This document shows, one piece after another, positions 1 through 7,729 of a DNA stretch of 31,371 nt. The notes beneath the pieces were generated by a model, which was not told the origin of the DNA, searched no databases, and saw only the letters and a program-made list of their open reading frames with translations. Position numbers and translations under genes: made by a program. The stretch is from a virus: positions 1 to 31,371 of the IMG/VR virus record IMGVR_UViG_3300042988_002400. One strand, written 5' to 3'. The stretch's first letter is position 1. Every line of letters begins with the position of its first letter.

Positions 1-3
1 TCC

Positions 4-1233
4 ATGCTTTCTCCGCTATCAAAAATCACAAAGTATTTAGAGAGACAAATGAAAAAAATGAAAAAATTTAATTCCAAACTAGGCATACTTTCTTCGCTAT
101 CAAAAATCACAAAGTATTTAGAGAGACAAATGAAAAAAATGAAAAAATTTAATCTAGCCATACTTTCTTCGCTATCAAAAATCACAAAGTATATAATTTT
201 TTTTATACCAAAAACTTTAATAATTCTTAGCCTATTTCCGATAGTGCAAGCAAGAAATATTTATTTATTCTTGTCAAAATCAAAGTGTGCAATGAGTGTT
301 TATTCCTTTATAAAGAATAAAATTTATTCAGTACCATCAAAATGCCTTATAAGCATTGGCGCTTTTATGATTAGCAAGGCAGCCAAAATTTATTCTTGGA
401 TATCGAATTCAAAACTTGTAAGAGGCATTGGCTCTCTTCTATCAAAGATTAGCTTACGCATAATCAAATGCCTTTTAAGCACTAGCTTTTTTATGATGAG
501 TAAAACAATCAAAATTTATTCTTGGATATCGAATTCAAAACTTGTAAACAGCATTAGCCCTTTTCTATCTTTTTCATTAAAGTGTGCAAAAAAGATTAGC
601 TCATGCATAATCAATGTAAGTTCTTACATGATAAATAAAATAATTTGTTTTTCAATATATATAACATTATTTTTGAGTTCATTATTCTTATCATCTTCTG
701 TAATAGATAAAATAGCCAATTGGTCATTAAAAGGAGAGAGTTTAGAGTCACTATTGTCAAAATCTTTATATGATTATTATCAAGAATTTAGAAAATTTAT
801 ATACTATTATTATCCAGACTTTGAATGCTCTGTAATAGAGCCTTATACAAAATCTGCAATAGGTCGCTTTTCGAAGGCAGTAGATCAATTGGCAAGAAAT
901 CTTTATCCGTCCAAAACAGATTTACCAATGGATAAAGATTTAAAACATGTTCATCCAAAATTTAATCAAAGGATATTAGATGAAATGACCGGTGCAAAAC
1001 TTATAAATCTTTTAGATAATATTAATGGGCTTATAATCCATAGACTGAATAAACCTAATGCACCAGAATGTAAATCGAAAATAAACAACCAACTAGACTA
1101 TCTAGAATGTAAATCGAAAATAAACAACCAACTAGACTATCTATCAGCGAGATGTTTATTTAGTGTTCAAAATCAATTTACAGAAACAGTGGGAAAGTCA
1201 ATGCTGATGAGAATTTTCTTTGGTTGCGGTTAA
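4..1233 (+). CDS. Repeat-rich putative membrane protein, unknown function (possibly 5'-truncated)
   Basis: I do not recognise the 409-residue product. Its N-terminal part is lysine- and hydrophobe-rich, with likely membrane segments near residues 63-81 and 208-233; residues 235-409 look soluble. Three independent duplications are visible: the N-terminal KITKYLERQMKKMKKFN unit, a 42-residue period carrying KIYSWISNSKLV at 128-139 and 170-181, and a 13-residue tandem repeat (ECKSKINNQLDYL) near 354-380. The ATG at base 4 has no upstream sequence inside the window, but if the molecule is circular the final bases supply AGAGAG seven bases before it. ATGs at 49 and 130 each also carry an AGAGAG-type Shine-Dalgarno. 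It faces away from both neighbours, has a palindrome on its presumed upstream side and a hairpin downstream, which suggests an independently expressed accessory (moron-like) gene. Coding is likely; function is unknown. Confidence 0.7.
   Translation: MLSPLSKITKYLERQMKKMKKFNSKLGILSSLSKITKYLERQMKKMKKFNLAILSSLSKITKYIIFFIPKTLIILSLFPIVQARNIYLFLSKSKCAMSVYSFIKNKIYSVPSKCLISIGAFMISKAAKIYSWISNSKLVRGIGSLLSKISLRIIKCLLSTSFFMMSKTIKIYSWISNSKLVNSISPFLSFSLKCAKKISSCIINVSSYMINKIICFSIYITLFLSSLFLSSSVIDKIANWSLKGESLESLLSKSLYDYYQEFRKFIYYYYPDFECSVIEPYTKSAIGRFSKAVDQLARNLYPSKTDLPMDKDLKHVHPKFNQRILDEMTGAKLINLLDNINGLIIHRLNKPNAPECKSKINNQLDYLECKSKINNQLDYLSARCLFSVQNQFTETVGKSMLMRIFFGCG
14..192. repeat. Tandem repeat with a 59-bp core duplicating a ribosome binding site and start
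   Basis: A 59-bp core is present at 14-72 and, identical, at 95-153; its first 23 bp recur at 170-192. Periods are 81 and 75 bp, so reading frame is kept. Each full copy contains TTTAGAGAGACAAATG, that is a Shine-Dalgarno plus ATG, so the array multiplies in-frame translation starts. Fourteen bases of the core (ATTTAGAGAGACAA, at 35-48) are also the last 14 bases of the window. Confidence 0.95.
384..547. repeat. 38-bp direct repeat inside the first gene
   Basis: Identical 38-bp segments lie at 384-421 and 510-547, exactly 126 bp (42 codons) apart, encoding KIYSWISNSKLV twice. The flanking 42-codon units are alike but diverged (KCLISI / KCLLST), so this is an older duplication partly kept identical. 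Confidence 0.9.
1065..1142. repeat. Perfect 39-bp tandem duplication
   Basis: The 39-bp unit at 1065-1103 is repeated without change at 1104-1142, adding 13 residues (ECKSKINNQLDYL) in frame. The absence of any difference argues for a recent slippage event. Confidence 0.95.
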
Positions 1234-1239
1234 GAACAG

Positions 1240-1271
1240 AGTACTACTTGCATATCTTTGCAAGTAGTACT
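1240..1271 (+). terminator. Hairpin after the first gene
   Basis: Perfect 13-bp arms (AGTACTACTTGCA and its complement) surround a 6-base loop, starting 6 bases after the stop codon. No T-run follows, so it is either a Rho-independent terminator of the weak kind or a 3' mRNA-stabilising hairpin. It also lies at the 3' side of the convergent recombinase gene and could serve both. Confidence 0.6.
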
Positions 1272-1293
1272 GTCTAAAGAAATATAAATAATT

Positions 1294-1878
1294 TCATAAT
1301 CTATAAATTTCTGCATAAGGACGACGTTTGCGCGCTTCACTGATGCTTTTATACGCAACACGGGTGTGAGTATTAAATTGCTTGGCTATATCTACGACAG
1401 GGATTTTTTTTTCGTAGAGCGTTAGCATTTCCTCCTGGTGCTCAAGAGTTATTTTTACAGGACGACCAAGAGGTTTTCCTGCTGCTTTTATTCTTTCAAG
1501 GGCAGCTTTGGTTCTTTCGGAAATAGTATCTCTTTCTAATTGGGCTAGCGATGCAAAAAGTGTCAAGAACGCTTTCCCAATCGGAGTACGTGTATCTATA
1601 GAAAGAGAGAGAATTACAAGACTAATACTCCTTTTCTCTAGTCTTTCTATTAACTGTAATAACTTGATTGTATTGCGCCCTAAACGATTTATCTCATCAA
1701 CAATCAATGTATCTCCGCTAGACATGGAACCAATACATTTTTCTAATTCTGGCAAGATATCTTTCGTGCCACTGATTTTTTCAGAAAAAATTATACTACA
1801 ACCTACTGTCTGTAACTTTGCAATTTGACGATCAAGATTTTGTTCTAACTTCGAAACTCTGGCGTACCCTATTTGCAT
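1294..1878 (-). CDS. Serine recombinase, resolvase/invertase family
   Basis: The 194-residue protein has the full small serine recombinase layout: nucleophile Ser9 in GYARVS, the NRLGRN motif with Arg65 and Arg68, the LERDTISERT start of the long E helix (Glu121, Arg122), a GRP hinge near 138-140 and a C-terminal helix-turn-helix (about 145-185). Members cut both DNA strands through a phosphoserine link and either resolve cointegrates/multimers or invert a segment; sequence alone does not separate the two. Asn64 replaces the Asp that commonly precedes RLGR. It is transcribed toward the first gene and lies downstream of the ribbon-helix-helix gene. With no tyrosine integrase in the window, a role in multimer resolution of a plasmid-like phage, or in DNA inversion, is the best guess. 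No clear Shine-Dalgarno precedes the ATG. Confidence 0.93.
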   Translation of the reverse strand: MQIGYARVSKLEQNLDRQIAKLQTVGCSIIFSEKISGTKDILPELEKCIGSMSSGDTLIVDEINRLGRNTIKLLQLIERLEKRSISLVILSLSIDTRTPIGKAFLTLFASLAQLERDTISERTKAALERIKAAGKPLGRPVKITLEHQEEMLTLYEKKIPVVDIAKQFNTHTRVAYKSISEARKRRPYAEIYRL

Positions 1879-1968
1879 AACTTTAATACTAAATTATTAA
1901 ATTTAATTAATATCAGTTTATGCTTGATATTTTATGTTTTTCTCACCAAATGTGCAATACAAAATAGT

Positions 1969-1998
1969 GTGTTTGATTTAAATTGAACGATTAAACAC
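1969..1998. promoter_or_regulatory. Dyad upstream of the serine recombinase, candidate recombination site
   Basis: GTGTTTGAT and ATTAAACAC form 9-bp imperfect inverted arms (one mismatch) spanning 30 bp, 91 bases upstream of the recombinase start. Size, spacing and place resemble a dimer-binding subsite for a small serine recombinase, which commonly lies next to its gene. No second or third subsite was recognised, so this is tentative. Confidence 0.3.
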
Positions 1999-2033
1999 AA
2001 AAAATGCCCATAACATAGTATTACAGGCATTTT
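1993..2033 (-). terminator. Terminator of the ribbon-helix-helix gene
   Basis: On the minus strand an AAAATGCC / GGCATTTT stem (2001-2008 with 2026-2033) encloses a 17-base loop and runs straight into a T-rich tract (TTTTTTGTGTTT). It lies 46 bases past the stop of the gene at 2079-2255 and would separate it from the recombinase. Confidence 0.5.
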
Positions 2034-2078
2034 AGTAGCTATGGAAGGAAAATAATAATGGTAGGTTGGTTTATCTGA

Positions 2079-2255
2079 TCAAGCTACGTTTTTATTTTTA
2101 GATGTTTGATACTCCTTTAGTATTTTGAGCACGTAATTAGATAATGTACGGTTTTCTTGAGATGCACTTTCTTTTAAGGATTCAAGAAATATTTTTTCAG
2201 CTCGCAAAGAAATAGTTTGAGATATCTTGCGATTTACAGTGTTCTCTGTAGGCAT
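2079..2255 (-). CDS. Small ribbon-helix-helix (Arc/CopG-like) DNA-binding protein
   Basis: This 58-residue protein has the ribbon-helix-helix pattern: a short beta strand with alternating polar residues (KISQTISLRAE, about 10-20), helix A (KIFLESLKESASQ, 21-33), a turn with ENRTLSN (34-40), and helix B (YVLKILKEYQ). The family binds operators as dimers and commonly controls plasmid copy number, partition or toxin genes. A good Shine-Dalgarno, GGAG, ends five bases before the ATG. It is monocistronic, with its own terminator; no toxin partner is adjacent. In a genome lacking a CI-like repressor it is the leading candidate for a regulator of phage or plasmid functions, by inference only. Confidence 0.75.
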   Translation of the reverse strand: MPTENTVNRKISQTISLRAEKIFLESLKESASQENRTLSNYVLKILKEYQTSKNKNVA

Positions 2256-2407
2256 TTGTCTCCATCAAAGTGGTTAACTCTACTTATATAATGTAAGATA
2301 ATAATATTGTTAAAGCAATATATGTATAAACTTTAAAACTACCCTAAGGGCTCACTATGTAGTACGCACAAACACTTTGAAGGCAAAGAAGGCAAATCAT
2401 CTCTTTT

Positions 2408-3031
2408 TTATCTAGTTACTTGATAGTCTTCAGATTTAGGCGCAGCGTAAAATGTCTCATTAAATAGACTTTCAAAATAAAGACATAGTTTAGTTCTGCA
2501 CGATATCTCGATCAAGGAAACAGATAGAAGAGCTATCGCATTGGTATTAGCAAAGAAGGCATTAGACATATGCACAAAGAAAGTATCAGTAATGCTTTCT
2601 ACATTAAAGTTTGACACTAAGGAATGAGAAACATAAGCAAGTGCCAATAGGTTTATTGCAAAAATGCATTCGACTAATATGGCACCTTTAGTGCGATAGA
2701 GAGGTGTGTAATCTTGAGGATCATATTTTTTGATCTTATCAAGACGTTTCGCAGCTGCCGTAATATCTTCTGGGAGTGCTATGATATATTTACGTATCTC
2801 CGAAAGATTATTTTTCTCAATAATGTATTGAAGCGTGTCCCAAAACTGGATTTCTTCAAGTCCAAATTCTTCTTGGCTTTTTTGGGCTGCAGTATCAAGT
2901 GCGTGATGTATTGCTTGACTCTCCTTAAGGAGACTAACTATCATTGGAGTATGCCAACAATATAAACTTTTTAAGTAATTGTTGTCTTTATGCTTGATAG
3001 CATATTTGAGCTGAGGGAAGATCTTTTTCAT
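2408..3031 (-). CDS. Unknown protein with two predicted membrane segments
   Basis: The 207-residue product is not recognised. Residues 1-110 are helical and soluble in character; hydrophobic stretches near 116-136 (AILVECIFAINLLALAYVSH) and 150-172 look like a membrane hairpin, followed by a short polar tail. AGGT stands seven bases before the ATG. It is the last gene of the minus-strand appendage operon, a place where lysis genes are often found, so a holin or spanin-like role is conceivable, but size and topology do not match a standard class. An alternative is an accessory membrane protein. Confidence 0.65.
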   Translation of the reverse strand: MKKIFPQLKYAIKHKDNNYLKSLYCWHTPMIVSLLKESQAIHHALDTAAQKSQEEFGLEEIQFWDTLQYIIEKNNLSEIRKYIIALPEDITAAAKRLDKIKKYDPQDYTPLYRTKGAILVECIFAINLLALAYVSHSLVSNFNVESITDTFFVHMSNAFFANTNAIALLSVSLIEISCRTKLCLYFESLFNETFYAAPKSEDYQVTR

Positions 3032-3121
3032 TGTACTACCTATAAAATAATCCTATTCAGTAAGACTTTACCTTCTTCTTACTTTTAGGGGTTATATCGG
3101 CAGCAAATGAATACTCAGAAT

Positions 3122-3313
3122 TTAAGAGTATTTATCAGTGCCGTGTTTCGATTTCTTGTCGATAGAAGCAGAAGTGTGCAATTTTTCTATATTCTTAGGC
3201 TTTTGAGTAAAGGGTGGGATGCCCATATCAGTGGTACCCACTGCTTTACCTTTTGTGACCTTAGAAGACATATTAAAATTGATATCTGTGCTTCCTTTAT
3301 GTTTGTTCTTCAT
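3122..3313 (-). CDS. Small basic hypothetical protein
   Basis: A 63-residue, lysine-, serine- and threonine-rich protein with no hydrophobic segment (ends KSKHGTDKYS). I choose the ATG at 3313 rather than the in-frame TTG at 3325 because GGAG lies just upstream of the ATG and overlaps the TTG codon. It follows the 495-residue fibre protein in the same direction (70-base gap) and precedes the 207-residue membrane protein. Composition suggests a disordered, possibly virion- or DNA-associated peptide; no family is recognised. Confidence 0.55.
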   Translation of the reverse strand: MKNKHKGSTDINFNMSSKVTKGKAVGTTDMGIPPFTQKPKNIEKLHTSASIDKKSKHGTDKYS

Positions 3314-3383
3314 TTTATTCTCCAAGAAATGAACATAAATATAGTATGCTACAGATTCATTACAAAAGCAAGCTGCTAAACTT

Positions 3384-4871
3384 CTAGATTAATTCATGTA
3401 GGTGCTTGCTTAGGAAATCCCTGAATTCTCTTTGCAGGACCATGGTTCCATTACGCATCATGGAATCGAACTGCTTTAATATCATTTGCAGTGCTATTGT
3501 TACCAAAGTCTCAGTACTGCTCTGTTTTTCTGCCTTTCTTTTTTCTTCTAATGATTTGATGCGTTCATTCATTATCTTCATGCATTCTTCTAAGACTTCT
3601 TCTAGGACAACAGGCTTCTTCCATTCAATGCCTGTTGATCTTGCATCATTTTCATTTTCTGATGTATGAGCAACCGTAAGTACTTCTCCAGGTTGACCCA
3701 GAGGTATGCGCTCTAGAAAACCAAATCCTTGAGCTAGTAAATCTCCTCTTTGCTTTGTAGGAGATAAGACTTTAAGAGCTAATCTTGTATTTTGGACGTC
3801 GCCTAAATTATTTTTGCACTGTAAACTTTTTTGTTCGGTGGCAACTGTGCCTTCATTAGGCATTAATAGCTTGCTTGGACCATTAAAAAATATTGATACT
3901 TTGGAAGCCTCATTTTTAATATCTCTAATCGTCACTGAGGTATTGGTAATAAAATCTCCTCCAATATTTATTGGATAACGATTGACTGTACCCGTTCCTC
4001 CAAATTCTGGCGCGATTTGATTAGCACACCAAGTTCCATTTCTAATAGTACCCACTTTGCTGATTGATCCTTGGCCTTCATAATCATGGGCAATACGAAT
4101 AACAGGATCTTTGCTTATACCAGCACAATCTTCAATTGCTATTCCATTTTCTCCCTTTAAACAACAACTAAAGAAATTATTAGCTCCGCCATATACCATA
4201 ATTCCAGGAGTAGAATGTAATGCTAAAGAATCTAAATTCTTAGCTGTCAATATAGCAGTACGATTAAGATAAGAATCATGGACAGCGCAGAAAGCTGGTC
4301 CGTGAAATCCCAAATCCTTTGTTTGGGGTAAGGCCTCATCTTCATTAAAGATAGTGCTATAAGCGCTGGGAAGATTTTCCCAGGCAACTTTTTGTTTGCG
4401 ATTTGGCTGTACAGTTAAGACTTGCCCTGCTTTGCCAATACTCAATTTCTCATTACAGTTTTTACTATGTACAATAAGATCTCCTTCAGTATCTGTAGGA
4501 GCAATATTGCCAAAAGCTGTATTTTTGATAGATTCGTCTGCCGTCTTTAATTCAGCAAGTTTATTAGAAATTTGAAGAGTTTCTTCTTGTAGCGCCGCAG
4601 TTCCAGAACGAAGAATTTTAATGTTAGTTGTGCTTTTGGGATCAGAAATAATATTCAATGGTCCATTCCATTGCAAACTATTCTCATTAGCAGTACCTGT
4701 TCCCCCATATTGAGGTGCGATAGCATATCCTTCCCATTGTCCAACTTTGATTGTACCAACTGTACAAATTGAAACTTGTCCTCCAAAAGTTGGATCAATA
4801 TCTATGATATAATCACCATTCTCATCTTGGGATACTTTGATATTCCCACTAGATCCAATAATTGTAGTCAT
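3384..4871 (-). CDS. Tail-fibre/appendage protein with GGTG repeats and C-terminal coiled coil
   Basis: The 495-residue protein carries two copies of the module 'xSISxxGTIxxGxWxxxxIAPxxGGTGT' (about residues 31-60 and 268-297), the hallmark repeat of many phage fibres, and the linker type 'GDLIVHS...LSIGKAGQVLTV'. Residues 420-495 are charged and heptad-like (EEVLEECMKIMNERIKSLEEK), suggesting a trimeric coiled coil. It shares its repeat type with the 701-residue fibre upstream and is therefore probably part of the same adsorption apparatus. It is unusually cysteine-containing for a fibre (for example FSCCLKG). Five bases separate it from the small gene at 4877. Confidence 0.82.
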   Translation of the reverse strand: MTTIIGSSGNIKVSQDENGDYIIDIDPTFGGQVSICTVGTIKVGQWEGYAIAPQYGGTGTANENSLQWNGPLNIISDPKSTTNIKILRSGTAALQEETLQISNKLAELKTADESIKNTAFGNIAPTDTEGDLIVHSKNCNEKLSIGKAGQVLTVQPNRKQKVAWENLPSAYSTIFNEDEALPQTKDLGFHGPAFCAVHDSYLNRTAILTAKNLDSLALHSTPGIMVYGGANNFFSCCLKGENGIAIEDCAGISKDPVIRIAHDYEGQGSISKVGTIRNGTWCANQIAPEFGGTGTVNRYPINIGGDFITNTSVTIRDIKNEASKVSIFFNGPSKLLMPNEGTVATEQKSLQCKNNLGDVQNTRLALKVLSPTKQRGDLLAQGFGFLERIPLGQPGEVLTVAHTSENENDARSTGIEWKKPVVLEEVLEECMKIMNERIKSLEEKRKAEKQSSTETLVTIALQMILKQFDSMMRNGTMVLQREFRDFLSKHLHELI

Positions 4872-4876
4872 TGTTT

Positions 4877-5047
4877 CTATTTAGGCATTAAAACTTTCTT
4901 TAATGCAGAATTAGCCTTTTTTGCTTTCGGAGAGGCTTTTCTAGCAGCGCTTGCTAAAATTGCATCGGCTATTTCTTTGGACACGCCTTCTTTTTTCTCA
5001 ATTCGTTCTGCAACTTTTTTAAAGCCAGGATGATTCTTTTTTTTCAT
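4877..5047 (-). CDS. Small conserved-type phage protein (HPGF...ASPKAKKAN)
   Basis: A 56-residue, strongly basic protein (starts MKKKNHPGFKKV) with the pattern HPGFKKV-x-IEKKEGVSKEIADAILASAARKASPKAKKAN. I know this pattern from small proteins of unknown function encoded near structural genes in many tailed phages. It is probably helical and may bind DNA or a virion protein; neither is shown. The start is the only ATG; GCGAG upstream is a weak ribosome binding site. It sits five bases before the fibre gene and is likely co-transcribed. A -10-like TATAAT (minus strand, about 5135-5155) lies upstream. Confidence 0.75.
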   Translation of the reverse strand: MKKKNHPGFKKVAERIEKKEGVSKEIADAILASAARKASPKAKKANSALKKVLMPK

Positions 5048-5217
5048 ATGATCTCGCTATGATTTTATAAAGTAGATTCGCTAGATTATTCTAGTGGCTA
5101 TTTCATTTAAGCATAGGTTTTGTCACAAAGCTATAATATATTATACTAAAATTGTTGTTATGCATTAAATGTTTTTTAGTAAATTGATTATCTTTCCATC
5201 AAATGCAACATAAACCA

Positions 5218-5346
5218 CTAAAATAGTTTATTATAAACCTGCGTCAGATATAATACTGTATGATATAAAAATCCTGAAATTAGGCTAAGCGTAATGCTCC
5301 CTAAGGGGAATCCAAAAAGTATAATTAAGCTATCAATTACATCCAT
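5218..5346 (-). CDS. Tiny single-pass membrane protein
   Basis: A 42-residue ORF (starts MDVIDSLIILFGFPLG) with one hydrophobic stretch covering about residues 6-34 and a short polar C-terminus. AGAGGA lies five bases before the ATG, one of the best Shine-Dalgarno matches in the window, which is the main reason to call it a gene. It lies 32 bases after the gene at 5379 in the same direction. Location among appendage genes and size would suit a small holin or a membrane-anchored accessory, but no family is recognised. Confidence 0.6.
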   Translation of the reverse strand: MDVIDSLIILFGFPLGSITLSLISGFLYHTVLYLTQVYNKLF

Positions 5347-5378
5347 TTTTTCCTCTTGATAAAAAACTTAAAATAATT

Positions 5379-5624
5379 TTAATTTTTTGGATATTTTTCT
5401 TTTACCATGGAAATATGTTCCATCCAGATATTAGTGCCATTAACTTTATCCCAATAAATCATATCTAATTGCTCTCCTGTACTAAGATAAGCTTCTTGTC
5501 TTAATCTAATATATTCTGTAGCCGCTAATTCTTGGGCTGTTCGTTGTTGCAATTCAATAAGTTCCTGCTCTTCTTCAGGAGTCATCATGATATGGGTTCC
5601 ATCTACTACTTTATAAAGTGCCAT
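5379..5624 (-). CDS. Small tail-fibre-associated protein
   Basis: The 81-residue protein begins with a short beta-like segment and then a charged helix (MTPEEEQELIELQQR), and ends with a pattern I associate with small phage proteins encoded beside fibres: RLRQEAYLSTGEQLDMIYWD ... MVKEKYPKN, comparable to 'Y..IG.QLDAL.....IKAVKDKYPK' proteins. Function may be fibre assembly or capping. Its ATG overlaps the fibre stop by one base (TAATG), so translation is coupled to the fibre gene. Confidence 0.78.
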   Translation of the reverse strand: MALYKVVDGTHIMMTPEEEQELIELQQRTAQELAATEYIRLRQEAYLSTGEQLDMIYWDKVNGTNIWMEHISMVKEKYPKN

Positions 5625-7729
5625 TAAATTACTCCATATAATATAAATGTTCCAGTAGTTATAGTTCCACCTCCAGGATAAAATTTGATAAGATTAATAC
5701 TTGAAGTAATTGAAAATACAGATTGATACCAATAATAATCTAAAGCACTTGCTGGACGTACCATCCATGTTTTAGTATCAAATACAGGATAACTTGTAGC
5801 TGAATAATAAGTATTTCGCATTTCCATTCTTAAATTTCCATAAGTAAAATTCAAGACACTTGGAACCGCTACAACCACAGAAGTAGAACCACCACCTGGA
5901 TCGAGGCCAGTACTTGTGAAACTTTGGCTTGTGTATTTACCACCACTTAGCCATGTGCTACCACCATCACTACTTGCTTGACATGATATAGAAGTATATG
6001 TGGAAAGATTTATATCAATGACTTCTACAATAAAATAAGTATAACCAGAAGTAGGTATAGTGATAGAAACATATGCTGAAGAAGAAGCAGTAGCAGTACT
6101 TATTTTAACTAATGTTCCAACACTTGTAGGAGAACTCCAAGTGGGGTTAGCGCCTGCACCTTGAGTTATTAATACATTTCCTGAAGTTCCATAACCAAGT
6201 CTGGCATTGTTGCTACCGTCAAAATATATAATATCACCTTGAGTTGTAAGTGGTGAAAGAGCATCGAATGCTGCAGTTTTGGTAGCTTGTCCAGTACCGC
6301 CATTACCAATTGGCAATGTGCCCGTAACTCCATTAGCCAAATTAACTTGTCCCCATGCTGGACTATTATTTGTTCCTGTGTTTGCAAGATAATGAGTAGC
6401 AGTAGTACTTTTTGCAAGTGTACTTAAAGTATTAGCTGCTGATCCATAAACGATATCCCCTTGGCTGCAAGTTGCAGGATAAGTAGCTGTAGACCAAGCT
6501 GGTGCTGCAGTGGAGCCTGATAAAAGTACTTGATTAGCAGTAGCGGTACCGGAAAGGACCGCTCCTGCAGAAGCAGTACTATAAAAGATCCCACCATTAC
6601 TTGCGGTTAAATTAGCATTAGTACCTCCATTAGCAAGACTAAGTGGCAGTGATGGAATTTGTGATGTAGTGGCTAAAGTACCAGAAGTTGGAAAAGTTAC
6701 ACTGGTAGTATCTGTCATTGTAAATGTTGAACTATAAGCTCCAGAGGTAGTAAGGCTTCCTCCGAGAGTTATAGTACTACTTCCATTGTTAACTCCAGTG
6801 CCACCGTAAGTTGGAGCAATAATGGTGCTATTCCAAGTTCCAGTAGTAATGGTGCCAAGAGTAGTTAAAGAAGTAGCACCAGTCCAAGTACCGCTAGCAA
6901 TAGCATTTAATGCGGTAGCAAAAGTAATATCAGTACTCGCGTTGCCAGCATTATCTGCAATAGTAGCGGCAGATCCAACAAAGTTTAAAATGCTGCGTTG
7001 GGTTAATGATACTCCACCATTTTGAATAGTATTATAACCCGTTCCTGAAACTGCCCATTTGATTCCAGTTGCCTGCGCAGAATCAGCAGTCAAAACATAA
7101 TTGTTCGTACCAACTTCTAGACGAGTAGGAGTGCTACCATCATAAACTATGATATCACCTTTTGTAGTCATAGGATTAGTCATCAAAGTGCCGGAAGTAG
7201 GCAAAGTAACGTTAGTATTGCCGGCAAGAGTCAGAATGAGATTGTAAGCTCCAGAAGTTGTAAGGTTACCTCCGAGCGTTATAGTTTTAGTACCGTTATT
7301 AATTCCAGTACCACCGTAGGCGCCAGTAATAATATTTCCATTCCAAGTTCCAGTAGTAATGGTGCCAAGAGTACTAATAGAAGTTTGACCTACATAAACT
7401 GGATCAATAGTAATTGTAGGATTGCCACCTAATCCATTGCCGTTGGTGACAGCAATCAATCCGGTTGTGCCATTAATAGTACGCGCAGCAAAATTATTAC
7501 TTCCGGTGTAAGATAAAATCCCTTGTGCAGTTAGTGCCGCTAAGGCATCGAGATTAGCAGCAAAAGTAATATCAGTACTCGCGTTGCCAGCATTATCTGC
7601 AATAGTGACAGAAGCTGAAGAAATAAAATTTAGAGTATTTCTTTTAGCAAATGGTGTTCCATTTAATTGAATAATTTTATAACCCACAATTGCAGGATTG
7701 TTGGGATCAATAACATCAAAAACAGCCAT
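5624..7729 (-). CDS. Large modular tail fibre with repeated GTITTGTWN...GGTG units
   Basis: The 701-residue protein is built of recurrent modules: 'TLGTITTGTWNxxIIxxxYGGTGxNNGxxTITLGGxLTTSGAY' (about residues 105-150 and 290-335), 'RxILNFxxSAxxxIADNAGNASTDITFA' near the N-terminus and again near 240, and 'GDIIYFDGSxxxRL' linkers. The last 150 residues lack repeats and would be the receptor-binding or chaperone tip. I start at the ATG at 7729, which overlaps the previous stop (TGATG) and has AGGT upstream, rather than at the TTG 21 bases earlier. Such fibres form trimers at the phage tail and set host range. Serine, threonine, glycine and asparagine dominate. Confidence 0.9.
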   Translation of the reverse strand: MAVFDVIDPNNPAIVGYKIIQLNGTPFAKRNTLNFISSASVTIADNAGNASTDITFAANLDALAALTAQGILSYTGSNNFAARTINGTTGLIAVTNGNGLGGNPTITIDPVYVGQTSISTLGTITTGTWNGNIITGAYGGTGINNGTKTITLGGNLTTSGAYNLILTLAGNTNVTLPTSGTLMTNPMTTKGDIIVYDGSTPTRLEVGTNNYVLTADSAQATGIKWAVSGTGYNTIQNGGVSLTQRSILNFVGSAATIADNAGNASTDITFATALNAIASGTWTGATSLTTLGTITTGTWNSTIIAPTYGGTGVNNGSSTITLGGSLTTSGAYSSTFTMTDTTSVTFPTSGTLATTSQIPSLPLSLANGGTNANLTASNGGIFYSTASAGAVLSGTATANQVLLSGSTAAPAWSTATYPATCSQGDIVYGSAANTLSTLAKSTTATHYLANTGTNNSPAWGQVNLANGVTGTLPIGNGGTGQATKTAAFDALSPLTTQGDIIYFDGSNNARLGYGTSGNVLITQGAGANPTWSSPTSVGTLVKISTATASSSAYVSITIPTSGYTYFIVEVIDINLSTYTSISCQASSDGGSTWLSGGKYTSQSFTSTGLDPGGGSTSVVVAVPSVLNFTYGNLRMEMRNTYYSATSYPVFDTKTWMVRPASALDYYWYQSVFSITSSINLIKFYPGGGTITTGTFILYGVI
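6830..7606. repeat. Exact DNA repeats inside the fibre gene
   Basis: A 47-bp segment at 6918-6964 recurs exactly at 7560-7606, and a 34-bp segment at 6830-6863 recurs exactly at 7340-7373. They encode the IADNAGNASTDITFA and TLGTITTGTWN parts of the module. Identity at DNA level, including silent positions, indicates recent duplication or gene conversion between modules. Confidence 0.9.

Noticed and set aside
1508-1828. 106-codon ORF opposite the serine recombinase
   Set aside because: The opposite strand has all recombinase motifs; this is its shadow.
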